From the NCBI RefSeq assembly GCF_016583565.1, contig NZ_NRRF01000036.1:1-47601 (forward strand): DNA of 47,601 bases, written 5' to 3'. Origin of the DNA: Thiocystis violacea (GTDB taxonomy: Bacteria > Pseudomonadota > Gammaproteobacteria > Chromatiales > Chromatiaceae). A program made the position numbers and the translations under genes. The notes under the pieces were generated by a model. That model did no database searches, had not been told where the DNA came from, and saw nothing but the letters and a program-made list of their open reading frames with translations. Position 1 is the stretch's first letter. Every line of letters begins with the position of its first letter. Below are positions 17,744 to 25,776 of the stretch, piece after piece.

Positions 17744-18823
17744 ATGGCTACTATTACTTACGCGAACGGAGTCAAGTTCGACGCCAGCGTTGCTGACATT
17801 TTCGGTACTGCTTACTTGGCAGCATTTGGCCGCGCGCCCGTACCATCAGATACGGAAAGTGCCAATGATCCTGCAGGCTTGCCCTTCTGGGTCAATCAAT
17901 ACCTCGGCGGCTCCGGTGCCAACGCGGGTTACGTAAATAATCTTGGTGCGATTGGGGATGCGTTCGTTAACTCGAATGAGTTTGAGAGTGCCTTTGGTAC
18001 TACTCTGACTGATGCTCAGTTCGTGCAGTTGCTCTACACCAATCTCCTGGGTCGTTCCCCAGATCCCGGTGGGTTTGATTTCTGGCTGGGCCAGGTTCAA
18101 ATGGATGGTCGCGGTGCCGCCCTCATGGCGTTCGCTGACTCGAATGAGTTCGCGGCCTATAACTCAGATCTCGTCGAGGCGACAAATAGTTACATTCTCG
18201 CGCTCGCGGCTGCTCCCGCCGATTTCGCTCCAGACTTCAATAATCCCAGCTCCTTGGCGGCCGTGAGTGACAAGTGGCTGGCAGACAACCCCGGTCTCGA
18301 TCCGATGAACGACGTCTTCAACGTTGGTTCTTCGGATCTTGCGAACTTCGCCAAGCAGCCAAGTGATCCGAACGGGTATCTCAACGGTTCCGACTTCGGG
18401 CAAGACATCGTCAGCTTCGATTTGACGAAACCCTTCGGTCATGATGTTGTCCTTGGAATGATCCTTGCCGATAAGTTCGCGTTCGACGCGAATGGCCGAA
18501 AGCAGGGCGACATCATTTCCTTCACGGGCGTCTCGGATGCTTCCGAACTGGCTGGGATGATTGCGTCGGTTGAACTCGGCAAGGATATGGATGCAAGCAA
18601 TCCGGTCATTCCCGACTATCGTTACGAGATCTTCTTCGGCGATAAGGACTTCTGGGATATGACGGTTACCTTTAATAACGGTGACAGCATCCAGTTCATC
18701 GACTTTATTGCCGACGACGCAAATGCGTTTGCGTCAGGCTTGACCGCGGGAATGGTGAATGAAGGGGATCTTGTGAACCTTATTGGTGTGCTCGAGGCAA
18801 ACGACAACATCATCTACGCCTGA
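17744..18823 (+). CDS. acidic DUF4214 protein, probable secreted or surface protein
   Basis: 359 residues from the ATG at 17744 (GAGG about 10-13 bases upstream); a start at 17684 would add residues without support. No Sec signal peptide: the product begins MATITYANGVKFDASVADIFG. Residues about 18-165 form DUF4214 repeats (FGRAPVPSD..., LLGRSPDPGGFDFW, DSNEFAAYN). The rest is Asp/Asn-rich (FGDKDFWDMTVTFNNGD) and the chain ends NDNIIYA. It is strongly acidic and nearly free of Cys. DUF4214 is frequent in S-layer and type I-secreted proteins, and lack of a Sec signal with such a C-terminus fits type I secretion, but no RTX nonapeptides are seen. It has its own promoter region and hairpin terminator, so it may be highly expressed. 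The metalloprotease at 1302 shares the domain. Confidence 0.75.
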   Translation: MATITYANGVKFDASVADIFGTAYLAAFGRAPVPSDTESANDPAGLPFWVNQYLGGSGANAGYVNNLGAIGDAFVNSNEFESAFGTTLTDAQFVQLLYTNLLGRSPDPGGFDFWLGQVQMDGRGAALMAFADSNEFAAYNSDLVEATNSYILALAAAPADFAPDFNNPSSLAAVSDKWLADNPGLDPMNDVFNVGSSDLANFAKQPSDPNGYLNGSDFGQDIVSFDLTKPFGHDVVLGMILADKFAFDANGRKQGDIISFTGVSDASELAGMIASVELGKDMDASNPVIPDYRYEIFFGDKDFWDMTVTFNNGDSIQFIDFIADDANAFASGLTAGMVNEGDLVNLIGVLEANDNIIYA

Positions 18824-18837
18824 CAGTAAGCGCACTC

Positions 18838-18876
18838 GGAGACCTTGGTGGTGGTCCATTCGTCACCAAGGTCTCC
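18838..18876 (+). terminator. strong hairpin after the DUF4214 gene
   Basis: Perfect 13-bp inverted repeat: GGAGACCTTGGTG at 18838-18850 and CACCAAGGTCTCC at 18864-18876, with a 13-base loop, starting 15 bases after the stop codon. There is no clean T-run directly after it (AAGAAACCGTC), so it may act as a transcription terminator with help or as an mRNA 3' stabiliser. Confidence 0.7.
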
Positions 18877-19253
18877 AAGAAACCGTCACCGCATCCACTT
18901 AGCTTGGTTTTTTAAGTCTCTCGCCTCAGTTCCTGATTAGGCTGTTCTTAACTGCGGCTTATCAATAAACCGGTTATCGCTTGCTTCGCTACCGCGTATC
19001 CCCCTAACAGCGAGTGATTTCCGCGATGGCAGGATCGCTAACTTGTCCCCTGCTTTGATTGGGCGAGCCAGCAATGTCTATTTGCGGATTTTTCGCTGTG
19101 TCTCTTCTCTGGTTTGTTGTGTTGTGATGCGGGGGCGTTGATCTGTTCATGCGACTCTGCGGCGGGGCGTCGCGAGTGATGAAAGGTCGCCCTTGGCTGC
19201 GATTGGAACCTGAGATTTCGCGAATTCGTAACCTGAAATAGGGGAGGGCGCTC
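18877..19253. other. intergenic region before kpsS
   Basis: About 375 bases, richer in A/T than its surroundings and T-rich on the plus strand around 18905-19130. No gene recognised. It should hold the kpsS promoter, but no convincing -35/-10 pair was found. A Shine-Dalgarno GGGGAGGG lies just ahead of the GTG at 19254. Confidence 0.4.
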
Positions 19254-20687
19254 GTGCTGTCAGCGTTTGCGGGAAAACGTGTCCTCTTGCTGCAGGGGCC
19301 TATGGGTCCCTTCTTTTCGCGATTTCGTAAGGATCTGGAAGCGGCTGGTGCCGTCGTTCATAAAGTCAATTTTTGCGCTGGAGATCGACTCTACTACCCG
19401 TTCGGTGCGGTCGATTTTCGTGGAAGCCTTGATGACTGGCCGGCTTTTCTAAATGGGCTGATCGGCCAGTTCAAGATTGACACAGTATTCTTGTTTGGCG
19501 ATTGCCGCTTCTACCATCGCGTTGTCCCTCAGGTGATCCGATGGCGCCGTATTGCCCTCTACGTCTTCGAAGAGGGATATTTGCGCCCTGATTTCATCAC
19601 TGTCGAACCTGGCGGGGCAAATAATTACTCATCTATGTCTCGTGACCCCGATTTCTATCGGCGCCAGCCTTTTCAGCCGATTGCTCGGGGCAAGCCGGTC
19701 CAGGTAACCAACGCCTTTGTATGGGCTGCGGTCTACTCTATTTTTTATGCGCTGGCCAACACTGTGTTGCGTTGGCGGTTTCCTCACTATCAACACCACC
19801 GGTCATTGAGTCCGATCCGCGAAGCCTTTTTCTGGGCGCGAAGTGCTTGGCGTAAGCGTTTGTTTGCTTATCGGGAGCAGCGCGTGGCGGATTGGCTGAA
19901 TGGTTCTGCGGCGAAGCACTATTTTCTGGTGCCGTTGCAAACCCACAACGATGCGCAGATTAGCGTGCATTCGCGGTTTTCTGGAATTGAAGAGTTCATC
20001 GAGAATGTTTTGATCTCTTTCGCTCGCAGCGTGCGAACTTCTGAAGCCGGCGATAGATCCCTAATTGCTGAGAGCAGTCCGCCCGCTCCCGCTGCTGGTG
20101 CTTGTCCCACTTTGCTTTCATCCCAGCAGTCGGGGCCGTCTCCCTATCTGGTCTTCAAGCATCATCCGCTTGATCGCGGATATCGGGATTATGGCGTTTT
20201 CCTCCAGAGAATGATTCGCAAGCATGGCCTGGAAGGACGGGTCGTCTATGTTCATGACGTTCATTTGCCGACACTTTTGAGCAACGCTCTGGGGACGATT
20301 GTGGTCAACAGTACGGTCGGACTCTCATCGATTCTCCACGGCACGCCGGTATGCGTTCTCGGCGATCCGGTTTACCACATGCCCGGATTGACGTTCCAGG
20401 GGGCGCTCGACGAATTTTGGCACGCACCTGGTCAGGTCGATAAATTGTTATTCGAGCGGTTTCGTGCTTGGTTGCGGGCTCAAAATCAGGCGAATGGAAG
20501 CTTCTATGCCAGACTTTCGCCCCTGAATAGCCGAACCGGAGTGCTGTGGCCGCCTGAGCTGGGGCGTCCATCGGGGCAAGAAGATGGGGTCGCTTTGGTT
20601 TCGCCGGTGCGAGCGCAGAAATCGCCGAAATGCGGGTACTATGACCTGGATGTTGCGCGGGTCGCCAATGCTGGCTCTGATATCTGA
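19254..20687 (+). CDS. kpsS: capsule biosynthesis protein KpsS (Kdo transferase)
   Basis: 477 residues from GTG with GGGAGGG 5 bases upstream. The N-terminus (GKRVLLLQGPMGPFFSRF) and the segments DRLYYPF, YVFEEGYLRPDFIT, LVPLQTHNDAQI, FKHHPLDRGYRDY, NSTVGLSSILHGTPV and YHMPGLTFQG are all characteristic of KpsS/LipB. KpsS starts the poly-Kdo linker on phosphatidylglycerol that anchors group 2 capsules; KpsC extends it. There is a Pro/Ser/Ala-rich insert of about 35 residues (260-295) after the FIENVLISF helix that the usual family lacks, and a C-terminal tail of about 35 residues. It is separated from the other kps genes by a small minus-strand gene, so it may have its own promoter. Confidence 0.92.
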   Translation: MLSAFAGKRVLLLQGPMGPFFSRFRKDLEAAGAVVHKVNFCAGDRLYYPFGAVDFRGSLDDWPAFLNGLIGQFKIDTVFLFGDCRFYHRVVPQVIRWRRIALYVFEEGYLRPDFITVEPGGANNYSSMSRDPDFYRRQPFQPIARGKPVQVTNAFVWAAVYSIFYALANTVLRWRFPHYQHHRSLSPIREAFFWARSAWRKRLFAYREQRVADWLNGSAAKHYFLVPLQTHNDAQISVHSRFSGIEEFIENVLISFARSVRTSEAGDRSLIAESSPPAPAAGACPTLLSSQQSGPSPYLVFKHHPLDRGYRDYGVFLQRMIRKHGLEGRVVYVHDVHLPTLLSNALGTIVVNSTVGLSSILHGTPVCVLGDPVYHMPGLTFQGALDEFWHAPGQVDKLLFERFRAWLRAQNQANGSFYARLSPLNSRTGVLWPPELGRPSGQEDGVALVSPVRAQKSPKCGYYDLDVARVANAGSDI

Positions 20688-20749
20688 CACTTCATCGCGC
20701 GCTTAGTCGTCGGTTGATTTGCGTCCTCGGGATTGCAGGTCAGCCAACC

Positions 20750-21145
20750 CTAACTTTCCGGTTGAGTGTTTTCGGTCTGCGGCAATTTTGGTCGCTTCCT
20801 GCCGATCGTCTGGGCATGCAGATTCTTCTTGAGGACGAGATCGACAACGTGCTGTTCGCGTTTGTTTGCTCGCCGGCAGTGATCCTCCTGGAAGATGTCC
20901 GCGAAACGAACTACCCAGGAAGCCCATGTCTTGTTTTTGCGTTCACGCCAGGCGTGAGAGGATACCGATTCCCAGGAATAGCCATTAAAGACAGCGGCGT
21001 TGACGAAGTGATCAAGTGCTCGCACGCCTGCTCGTGCGCGTTCTACACGGCCGGTGCAGCCATAAAATACCAGCAACATGAGACCGAGCAGAGCGAGCGG
21101 CAACAAGAGCAGCGACAGCAGAAAGCCGACCAGGAATTCCTTCAT
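20750..21145 (-). CDS. small membrane protein, phage-like, function unknown
   Basis: 131 residues from the ATG at 21145 (MKEFLVGFLLSLLLLPLALLG); the frame is open to 21280 but the extension is Arg-rich and unlikely. One strong N-terminal helix (3-30), then a soluble part with LDHFVNAAVFNGYSWESVSSHAWR and DIFQEDHCRRANKREQ. The pattern (LDxxxNA...G.S.E.xSSxAWR...DHCR.A...E) recalls small membrane proteins of phages and prophages of unknown role, which is why I call it phage-like; this is from memory and not a search. It sits alone against the direction of the kps genes. It may be a transferred moron gene. Confidence 0.6.
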   Translation of the reverse strand: MKEFLVGFLLSLLLLPLALLGLMLLVFYGCTGRVERARAGVRALDHFVNAAVFNGYSWESVSSHAWRERKNKTWASWVVRFADIFQEDHCRRANKREQHVVDLVLKKNLHAQTIGRKRPKLPQTENTQPES

Positions 21146-21868
21146 CCTTAAGAGCCTCGAGGTGAATCCCGGAGTGTTCGGGAGGGTTGCCGTTCGCAAC
21201 GGGCGGGGCTTGCGAAGCCGCTTATGGTAGCGTTGGGCGCGCGTCCTGGCGAATTCTGGTTGAATGGCAGAGCGCTGCATCCGGGATGCGACTGCACTTG
21301 GCTTTGGGGCGGCTCAGTGTCGAGCCGAAAGTATCATTTTTATCTCGTGTATTTTGTCGGGGTTTGAAACGGCGAAAGCGGATTCCGCGTTTTGCTTGGC
21401 TTCAAAGCGCCAGCCCTTCTGATTTCTCCAGTGCTAAATCTCCTGCTCCGCGCCTCCCCCTAAGAGTCTGTCCGCAAATCACTCGGACAAGTCGTTTAGC
21501 GTTTACCCCGTTTGTCTGCTCGCATTCGACAGAGTGGCGTTTGGCGATGTTTAGAGCAGCATTGCCGTGGGCTTGTGTGCGATATCCGCCGACCTGGCGT
21601 GCGGGGTTGACGTATGCTGTCTGATTGTCTCCGAAAGGCTCGATGCGTCACTTTCGAGCGCGTTGGGAGACACGGGTGTTGTGAATATGAAACGGTGGCC
21701 AACCAGTGAGTGGTGCTTCTGGTCCATTTGGTGCAAAACTGCTAGGATCTGCCGCCAAAGCGGTTGTCGGGTGAGCGGCATTCATCGGCAAGGGCCGGGT
21801 TCGTTACCCTTACCGCCTGCTTGCGCGGCAGCTTGGGCGCGCCAACCTACACATGAGGCATTTTTGCT
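21146..21868. other. intergenic region before the capsule export operon
   Basis: About 720 bases. Plus-strand frames of about 110-145 codons run through it but lack recognisable products, and their compositions (Cys, Ser, Arg-rich) look like noise. TTGACG at about 21606 is an isolated -35-like box without a good -10. The promoter of the lipoprotein-kpsDMTE operon should lie in this stretch. Confidence 0.35.
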
Positions 21869-22297
21869 TTGCGACGGGTTTTTCTCAGCTTGAGCTTGGC
21901 TTTCCTCTCGGCGCTTCTGGCCGGCTGCGCGAACCTGTCCATGAAATCAGATTGGTCTTCCAAGCTGTTCTCGTTCGGTCAGGCTGAGGAGCCCTCGGTC
22001 GAGATGGTCAATTTTCAAGATCTACTGACGCGTGAGCCGGCCAATACGTTGCTGTGGCTCCCGCAGAGTCCATGGGGCTCGGATATCCATGTGCTGCTGC
22101 ATGAACAGTACGCCGCGGCTAGCGGTCGCAACTGCCGCAACCTGACGATCGATCCGGATGGCCGGGCGGCTCCCGCGCTGGCCTGCCAGAACCCGAAGCA
22201 CAATAAGGAGTGGCAGGCGGTCCGTCTGTTACAGATCGACGGTCGTCCCGTGTTGGGTGACAGCTCCGCTCGCGCGCAAACCTGGAGTGGGCGGTGA
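21869..22297 (+). CDS. lipoprotein encoded with kpsD
   Basis: 142 residues from a TTG start (LRRVFLSLSLAFLSALLAGC). A type II signal peptide with lipobox LLAGC, Cys at residue 19, predicts a lipoprotein; the next residues (ANLSMKS) do not show the inner-membrane Asp+2 signal, so the outer membrane is likely. The mature part has a conserved-looking core YAAASGRNCRNLTI...ACQNPKHNKEWQAVRLLQ with two cysteines that may pair. I associate the AASGRxCR pattern with small lipoproteins (DVU3141-like) near exopolysaccharide genes, but not with a defined function. Its stop overlaps the kpsD GTG (GTGA), so it is co-translated with the exporter, and a role in KpsD outer-membrane assembly is a fair guess. 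Confidence 0.75.
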   Translation: MRRVFLSLSLAFLSALLAGCANLSMKSDWSSKLFSFGQAEEPSVEMVNFQDLLTREPANTLLWLPQSPWGSDIHVLLHEQYAAASGRNCRNLTIDPDGRAAPALACQNPKHNKEWQAVRLLQIDGRPVLGDSSARAQTWSGR

Positions 22298-24000
22298 ACC
22301 TGAATTCCCTTTCTCCATCTTTACTCTCATGCGGCGCCCTGTTGAGGTTTGGCCTGATCCTCCTGTTTCTGCTTGGGCTTTCGGCGCTTGCGCAGGGGCA
22401 GGGTATCAGCGCTAAGGTGGACGTCGCGGCGGACCAGCGCGTGGTGACGCCGCTTCAGAACGTGGCGCCGACGCCGTTGGTGGGCATCCCGAGGACGGAC
22501 GACATCGAACCTTTCGGGTCGAATCTCTTTGCCGGCGGCTTCAGCGGCAGGCGGACGGCGGAGTTGAATCCTGGCTACCGCATCATGCCTGGCGATCAGA
22601 TCACGGTTCGGGCTTGGGGGGCGCTGGAAGTCGACTTGGTCTTGCCCGTAGATACCCAGGGCAACATCTTCATCCCCGAGGTTGGGCCGGTCCAGGTGCA
22701 AGGCGTCACGGCCGCGGAACTCAATGACCGCGTGACCAAGGCGATCAAGGAGATCTACACGGACAATGTGTCGGTCTACACGAATCTCCAGGGCGTGCAG
22801 CCCGTGGCGGTGTTCGTGACTGGCTATGTCAAGAATCCAGGGCGCTATTCGGGTCCGCCGCGCGACTCGGTTCTGAACTTCTTGGATCAGGCCGGCGGGA
22901 TCGATTTGGAGACCGGGAGCTTCCGCGACATCCGGGTGACGCGGGACAATCGGGCCATCGCCCATGTCGACCTCTACCCCTTTCTGATCAACGGTGTCTT
23001 GCCGCGACCGCAATTCGAGGAAGGGGATACCATCGTGGTGGGCCGGCAGGGCGCCATGGTGGCCGTTGCCGGTGACGTTGCCCAGGCCTATCGCTTCGAG
23101 CTGGACGCGCCGACGCAGTCTGTCGATGAGCTGCTGCGTTGGGTGCAACTGAAGCCTGGGGTTTCGCATGTGCTGCTGACGGGCGTGCGTGATACGGGTC
23201 CGTTTTCCTCCTATCTGACGATGCCGGACTTGCGCAGCAACTGGGTGCAGGCGGGCGATCAGCTCCTCTTTTCGGCCGACCAGCGCAATGAGACCATCGT
23301 CGTGCAGATCGAAGGCAGCTTCGAGGGGCCTTCCCGCTTCACGGTCCCGCGCGACGCGCAGTTGATGGAGCTGCTCGATAGTGTCCCCGTGGACCCGGAG
23401 CTGGCAGACGTCGATAGCGTGTCGATCCGCCGCAAGAGCGTCGCGCAGCGCCAGCGCGAGTCGCTCGACGAGAGCCTGAGACGGCTCGAGACCGCCTATC
23501 TCGGCGCCTCTTCTCAGACAGTCGACGAGGCGAAGATCCGTGTCTCGGAGGCCGAGCTGATTCAGGACTTCGTGACCCGTGCGCGCAAGCTGGAGCCGAC
23601 GGGGCGGCTGGTGGTCGCCGAGAGTGGCAAGGTCCGCAATACCAGCCTGCAGGATGGGGACGTCATCACCATCCCCAATCGCTCTGATTCCGTCTTCGTG
23701 AGCGGCGAGGTGCTGGTGCCTCAGGCCATGGTCTATAAGCGCAGCCAAAGTGTCAGCGATTACATCGAGCGGGCAGGGGGCTTCACGGAGCGGGCCAATA
23801 CGCGGGATGTGCTCTTGGCGCGTCAAAGCGGCGAGGTCGTCTCCGCGGCCGATGCGACGCTGCGCGCCGGGGACGAGATTCTGGTGCTGCCGAAGATTCC
23901 GACCAAGAACCTGGAGCTTGCCAAGACCCTGACGGAGATCCTCTACAAGATTGCCTTCACGACCAAGATCGCCTTGGATGTCTCCAACTCCGCCTTGTAG
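22294..24000 (+). CDS. kpsD: capsule polysaccharide export protein KpsD (outer-membrane polysaccharide exporter)
   Basis: 568 residues from GTG overlapping the lipoprotein stop. Signal peptide about 1-36 (LLFLLGLSALAQGQG). The polysaccharide export (PES) domain is at about 88-175 (NPGYRIMPGDQITVRAWGALEVDL... VGPVQVQGVTAAEL), followed by SLBB-type repeats (VFVTGYVKNPGRYSGPPRDSVLNFLDQAGG, and VFVSGEVLVPQAMVYKRSQSVSDYIERAGGF near the end). KpsD carries group 2 capsule through the periplasm and outer membrane with KpsE. No lipobox, as is usual for KpsD as opposed to Wza. Length is typical. Confidence 0.93.
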   Translation: MNLNSLSPSLLSCGALLRFGLILLFLLGLSALAQGQGISAKVDVAADQRVVTPLQNVAPTPLVGIPRTDDIEPFGSNLFAGGFSGRRTAELNPGYRIMPGDQITVRAWGALEVDLVLPVDTQGNIFIPEVGPVQVQGVTAAELNDRVTKAIKEIYTDNVSVYTNLQGVQPVAVFVTGYVKNPGRYSGPPRDSVLNFLDQAGGIDLETGSFRDIRVTRDNRAIAHVDLYPFLINGVLPRPQFEEGDTIVVGRQGAMVAVAGDVAQAYRFELDAPTQSVDELLRWVQLKPGVSHVLLTGVRDTGPFSSYLTMPDLRSNWVQAGDQLLFSADQRNETIVVQIEGSFEGPSRFTVPRDAQLMELLDSVPVDPELADVDSVSIRRKSVAQRQRESLDESLRRLETAYLGASSQTVDEAKIRVSEAELIQDFVTRARKLEPTGRLVVAESGKVRNTSLQDGDVITIPNRSDSVFVSGEVLVPQAMVYKRSQSVSDYIERAGGFTERANTRDVLLARQSGEVVSAADATLRAGDEILVLPKIPTKNLELAKTLTEILYKIAFTTKIALDVSNSAL

Positions 24001-24033
24001 ACCCGGGAACACCGGCCTTAACGAAGCGTCGAC

Positions 24034-24813
24034 ATGCGATCCCACTGGGAAGTGACCTGGAGCGTTTGGCAGGCGCTCTTCATGCGCGAGATCCTGGCTC
24101 GCACCACGGGCGACAGGCTCGGATGGTTCTGGCTGCTGGGTGAGCCGGTGGCCTTCATGGCCATCATGAGCGCAGTTAGGAGCCTGGCGTGGCGGACGCA
24201 GGGCATCGTTGGTGCCGATTTCATTCCCTGGTTGGTTGTCGGTCTGCTCGGCTTCTTCCTGTTTCGCGATGGGCTCATGCGTTCCTTGACCGCCGTCCAG
24301 TCCAGCCAGGCGCTGTTCGCCTATCGCCAGGTCAAGGCTGTGGATCCCGTGCTGGTGCGCGCCGGCGTCGACGGTATTCTGCGCAGCCTCGTGCTCGTCG
24401 TTCTGCTCGCCATCGGACTCTTGGTGGGCATCGATGCCCTGCCGGCGCACCCCCTGGAGGCATTGTTCGTGTGGCTTTCGATCTGGCTGCTCGGATTGGG
24501 GTGCGGGCTGGTCGTCTCCGTTGCCGCTCGGCTGGTGCCGGATGTCGAGCCGTTCGTGAAGATGCTGGGCCTGCCTTTGATGATTTTGTCGGGAGCCATC
24601 TTTCCATTGCACAACATCCCGCACCAGTTCCTGCAGTACCTGCTCTACAACCCGGTGATGCACGGCCTTGAGATGCTCCGCGTGGAGTTCTTCCCGGGTT
24701 ACCAGGTGGTCGGGGGCACCCATCTGGAGTATCTCTGGTATTGGAACTTCGCCACGCTCGCGCTCGGGCTGGCGCTGCATGTGCGCTTCGCGGAGCGATT
24801 GAAGGCGCAATGA
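24034..24813 (+). CDS. kpsM: capsule ABC exporter permease KpsM
   Basis: 259 residues, ABC-2 permease with six predicted helices and the KpsM-type start (WEVTWSVWQALFMREILARTTGDRLGWFWLLGEP) and end (FPLHNIPHQFLQYLLYNPVMHGLEMLR). It moves lipid-linked capsule across the inner membrane with KpsT. Starts 33 bases after kpsD; its stop overlaps the kpsT start (ATGA). Confidence 0.93.
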   Translation: MRSHWEVTWSVWQALFMREILARTTGDRLGWFWLLGEPVAFMAIMSAVRSLAWRTQGIVGADFIPWLVVGLLGFFLFRDGLMRSLTAVQSSQALFAYRQVKAVDPVLVRAGVDGILRSLVLVVLLAIGLLVGIDALPAHPLEALFVWLSIWLLGLGCGLVVSVAARLVPDVEPFVKMLGLPLMILSGAIFPLHNIPHQFLQYLLYNPVMHGLEMLRVEFFPGYQVVGGTHLEYLWYWNFATLALGLALHVRFAERLKAQ

Positions 24814-25511
24814 TCGAGGTCAAGGGCGTCTACAAGCGCTATCACACGCGCAACCATCACCCCACAGACTGGGTCTTGAAGGATTTGGATTTCCGCTTGC
24901 CCAAGGGCGTGAGCCTGGGCGTCGTCGGCGGCAATGGCGTGGGCAAATCGACCCTCTTGCGGTTGATCGGCGGAATGGACTATCCCGACCGCGGCCAGGT
25001 CATCCGCCATGGCCGCGTCTCCTGGCCGATCGGACTGACCGGCGGGTTTCAGGGCTCCATGACGGGGCGCCAGAACGTCAAGTTCGTTGCCCGCATCCAC
25101 GGCAACGCCTGCCGAATCCAGGAGGTCGTCGATTTCGTGCAAGACTTCGCGGAGATCGGCAAGGCCTTCGACGAGCCGATCCGAACCTACTCCAGTGGCA
25201 TGCGCAGCCGGCTTGCCTTCGGCCTCTCGCTGGCGTTCGACTTCGACCTCTACCTCTCCGATGAGGCGACCGCGACCGGCGATGCCTCCTTCAAGGCCAA
25301 GGCCAAGAAGGCCTTTCATGATCGTATCGGCACGTCGAATATCATCATGGTGTCGCACAGCGAGGGCATCCTCCGCGACCTCTGTCAGGCTGGCCTCTGG
25401 CTGCGCAAGGGCGACGCGATTTGGTTCGACGATATCGACGACGCGCTCAAGGCGTACAACGCCAGTGTCAAGCCGTCTCGGCCTATGAAGGTCGATCGGG
25501 AGCGTTTCTGA
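24810..25511 (+). CDS. kpsT: capsule ABC exporter ATPase KpsT
   Basis: 233 residues from the ATG at 24810, chosen for its four-base overlap with kpsM and the standard N-terminus MIEVKGVYKRYHTR. Walker A GGNGVGKST at 40-48, signature YSSGM at 127-131, Walker B with D151/E152 (LYLSDEATATGD), and MVSHSEG with the switch His. No C-terminal glycan-binding domain, unlike the Wzt at 7423, as expected for KpsT. Long antisense frames over this gene are codon shadows. Confidence 0.93.
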   Translation: MIEVKGVYKRYHTRNHHPTDWVLKDLDFRLPKGVSLGVVGGNGVGKSTLLRLIGGMDYPDRGQVIRHGRVSWPIGLTGGFQGSMTGRQNVKFVARIHGNACRIQEVVDFVQDFAEIGKAFDEPIRTYSSGMRSRLAFGLSLAFDFDLYLSDEATATGDASFKAKAKKAFHDRIGTSNIIMVSHSEGILRDLCQAGLWLRKGDAIWFDDIDDALKAYNASVKPSRPMKVDRERF

Positions 25512-25776
25512 TGGTGGCCGATTGGGGTGGGCTGCATCCGGGGTGCGGCTTGGTCGTATGGGTTGGGTTTCGGGGCGCCGTTGCCGGCCACCTCGATGAT
25601 CCTTTCTTGTGCATGGTCGCTAACCGAATTCGCCCTGTCTCGACAGGAGCTTGCTTCTCCGGACGTCGGCGGCTCGGATCGCGTGGGCGCCTCTGGCTCG
25701 GGCGGGGTCGAACGCGAACTCGATCACCCTCGCTCGCCACTGGTCTGGCCATGGCCTCATCCAAAAAGGGCGTTCA

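Noticed and set aside
22327..24810. 827-codon open frame on the minus strand
   Set aside because: It lies entirely opposite kpsD and kpsM, both clearly recognised. The product is His/Gln/Arg-rich without a fold, the usual antisense effect of GC-rich codon use.
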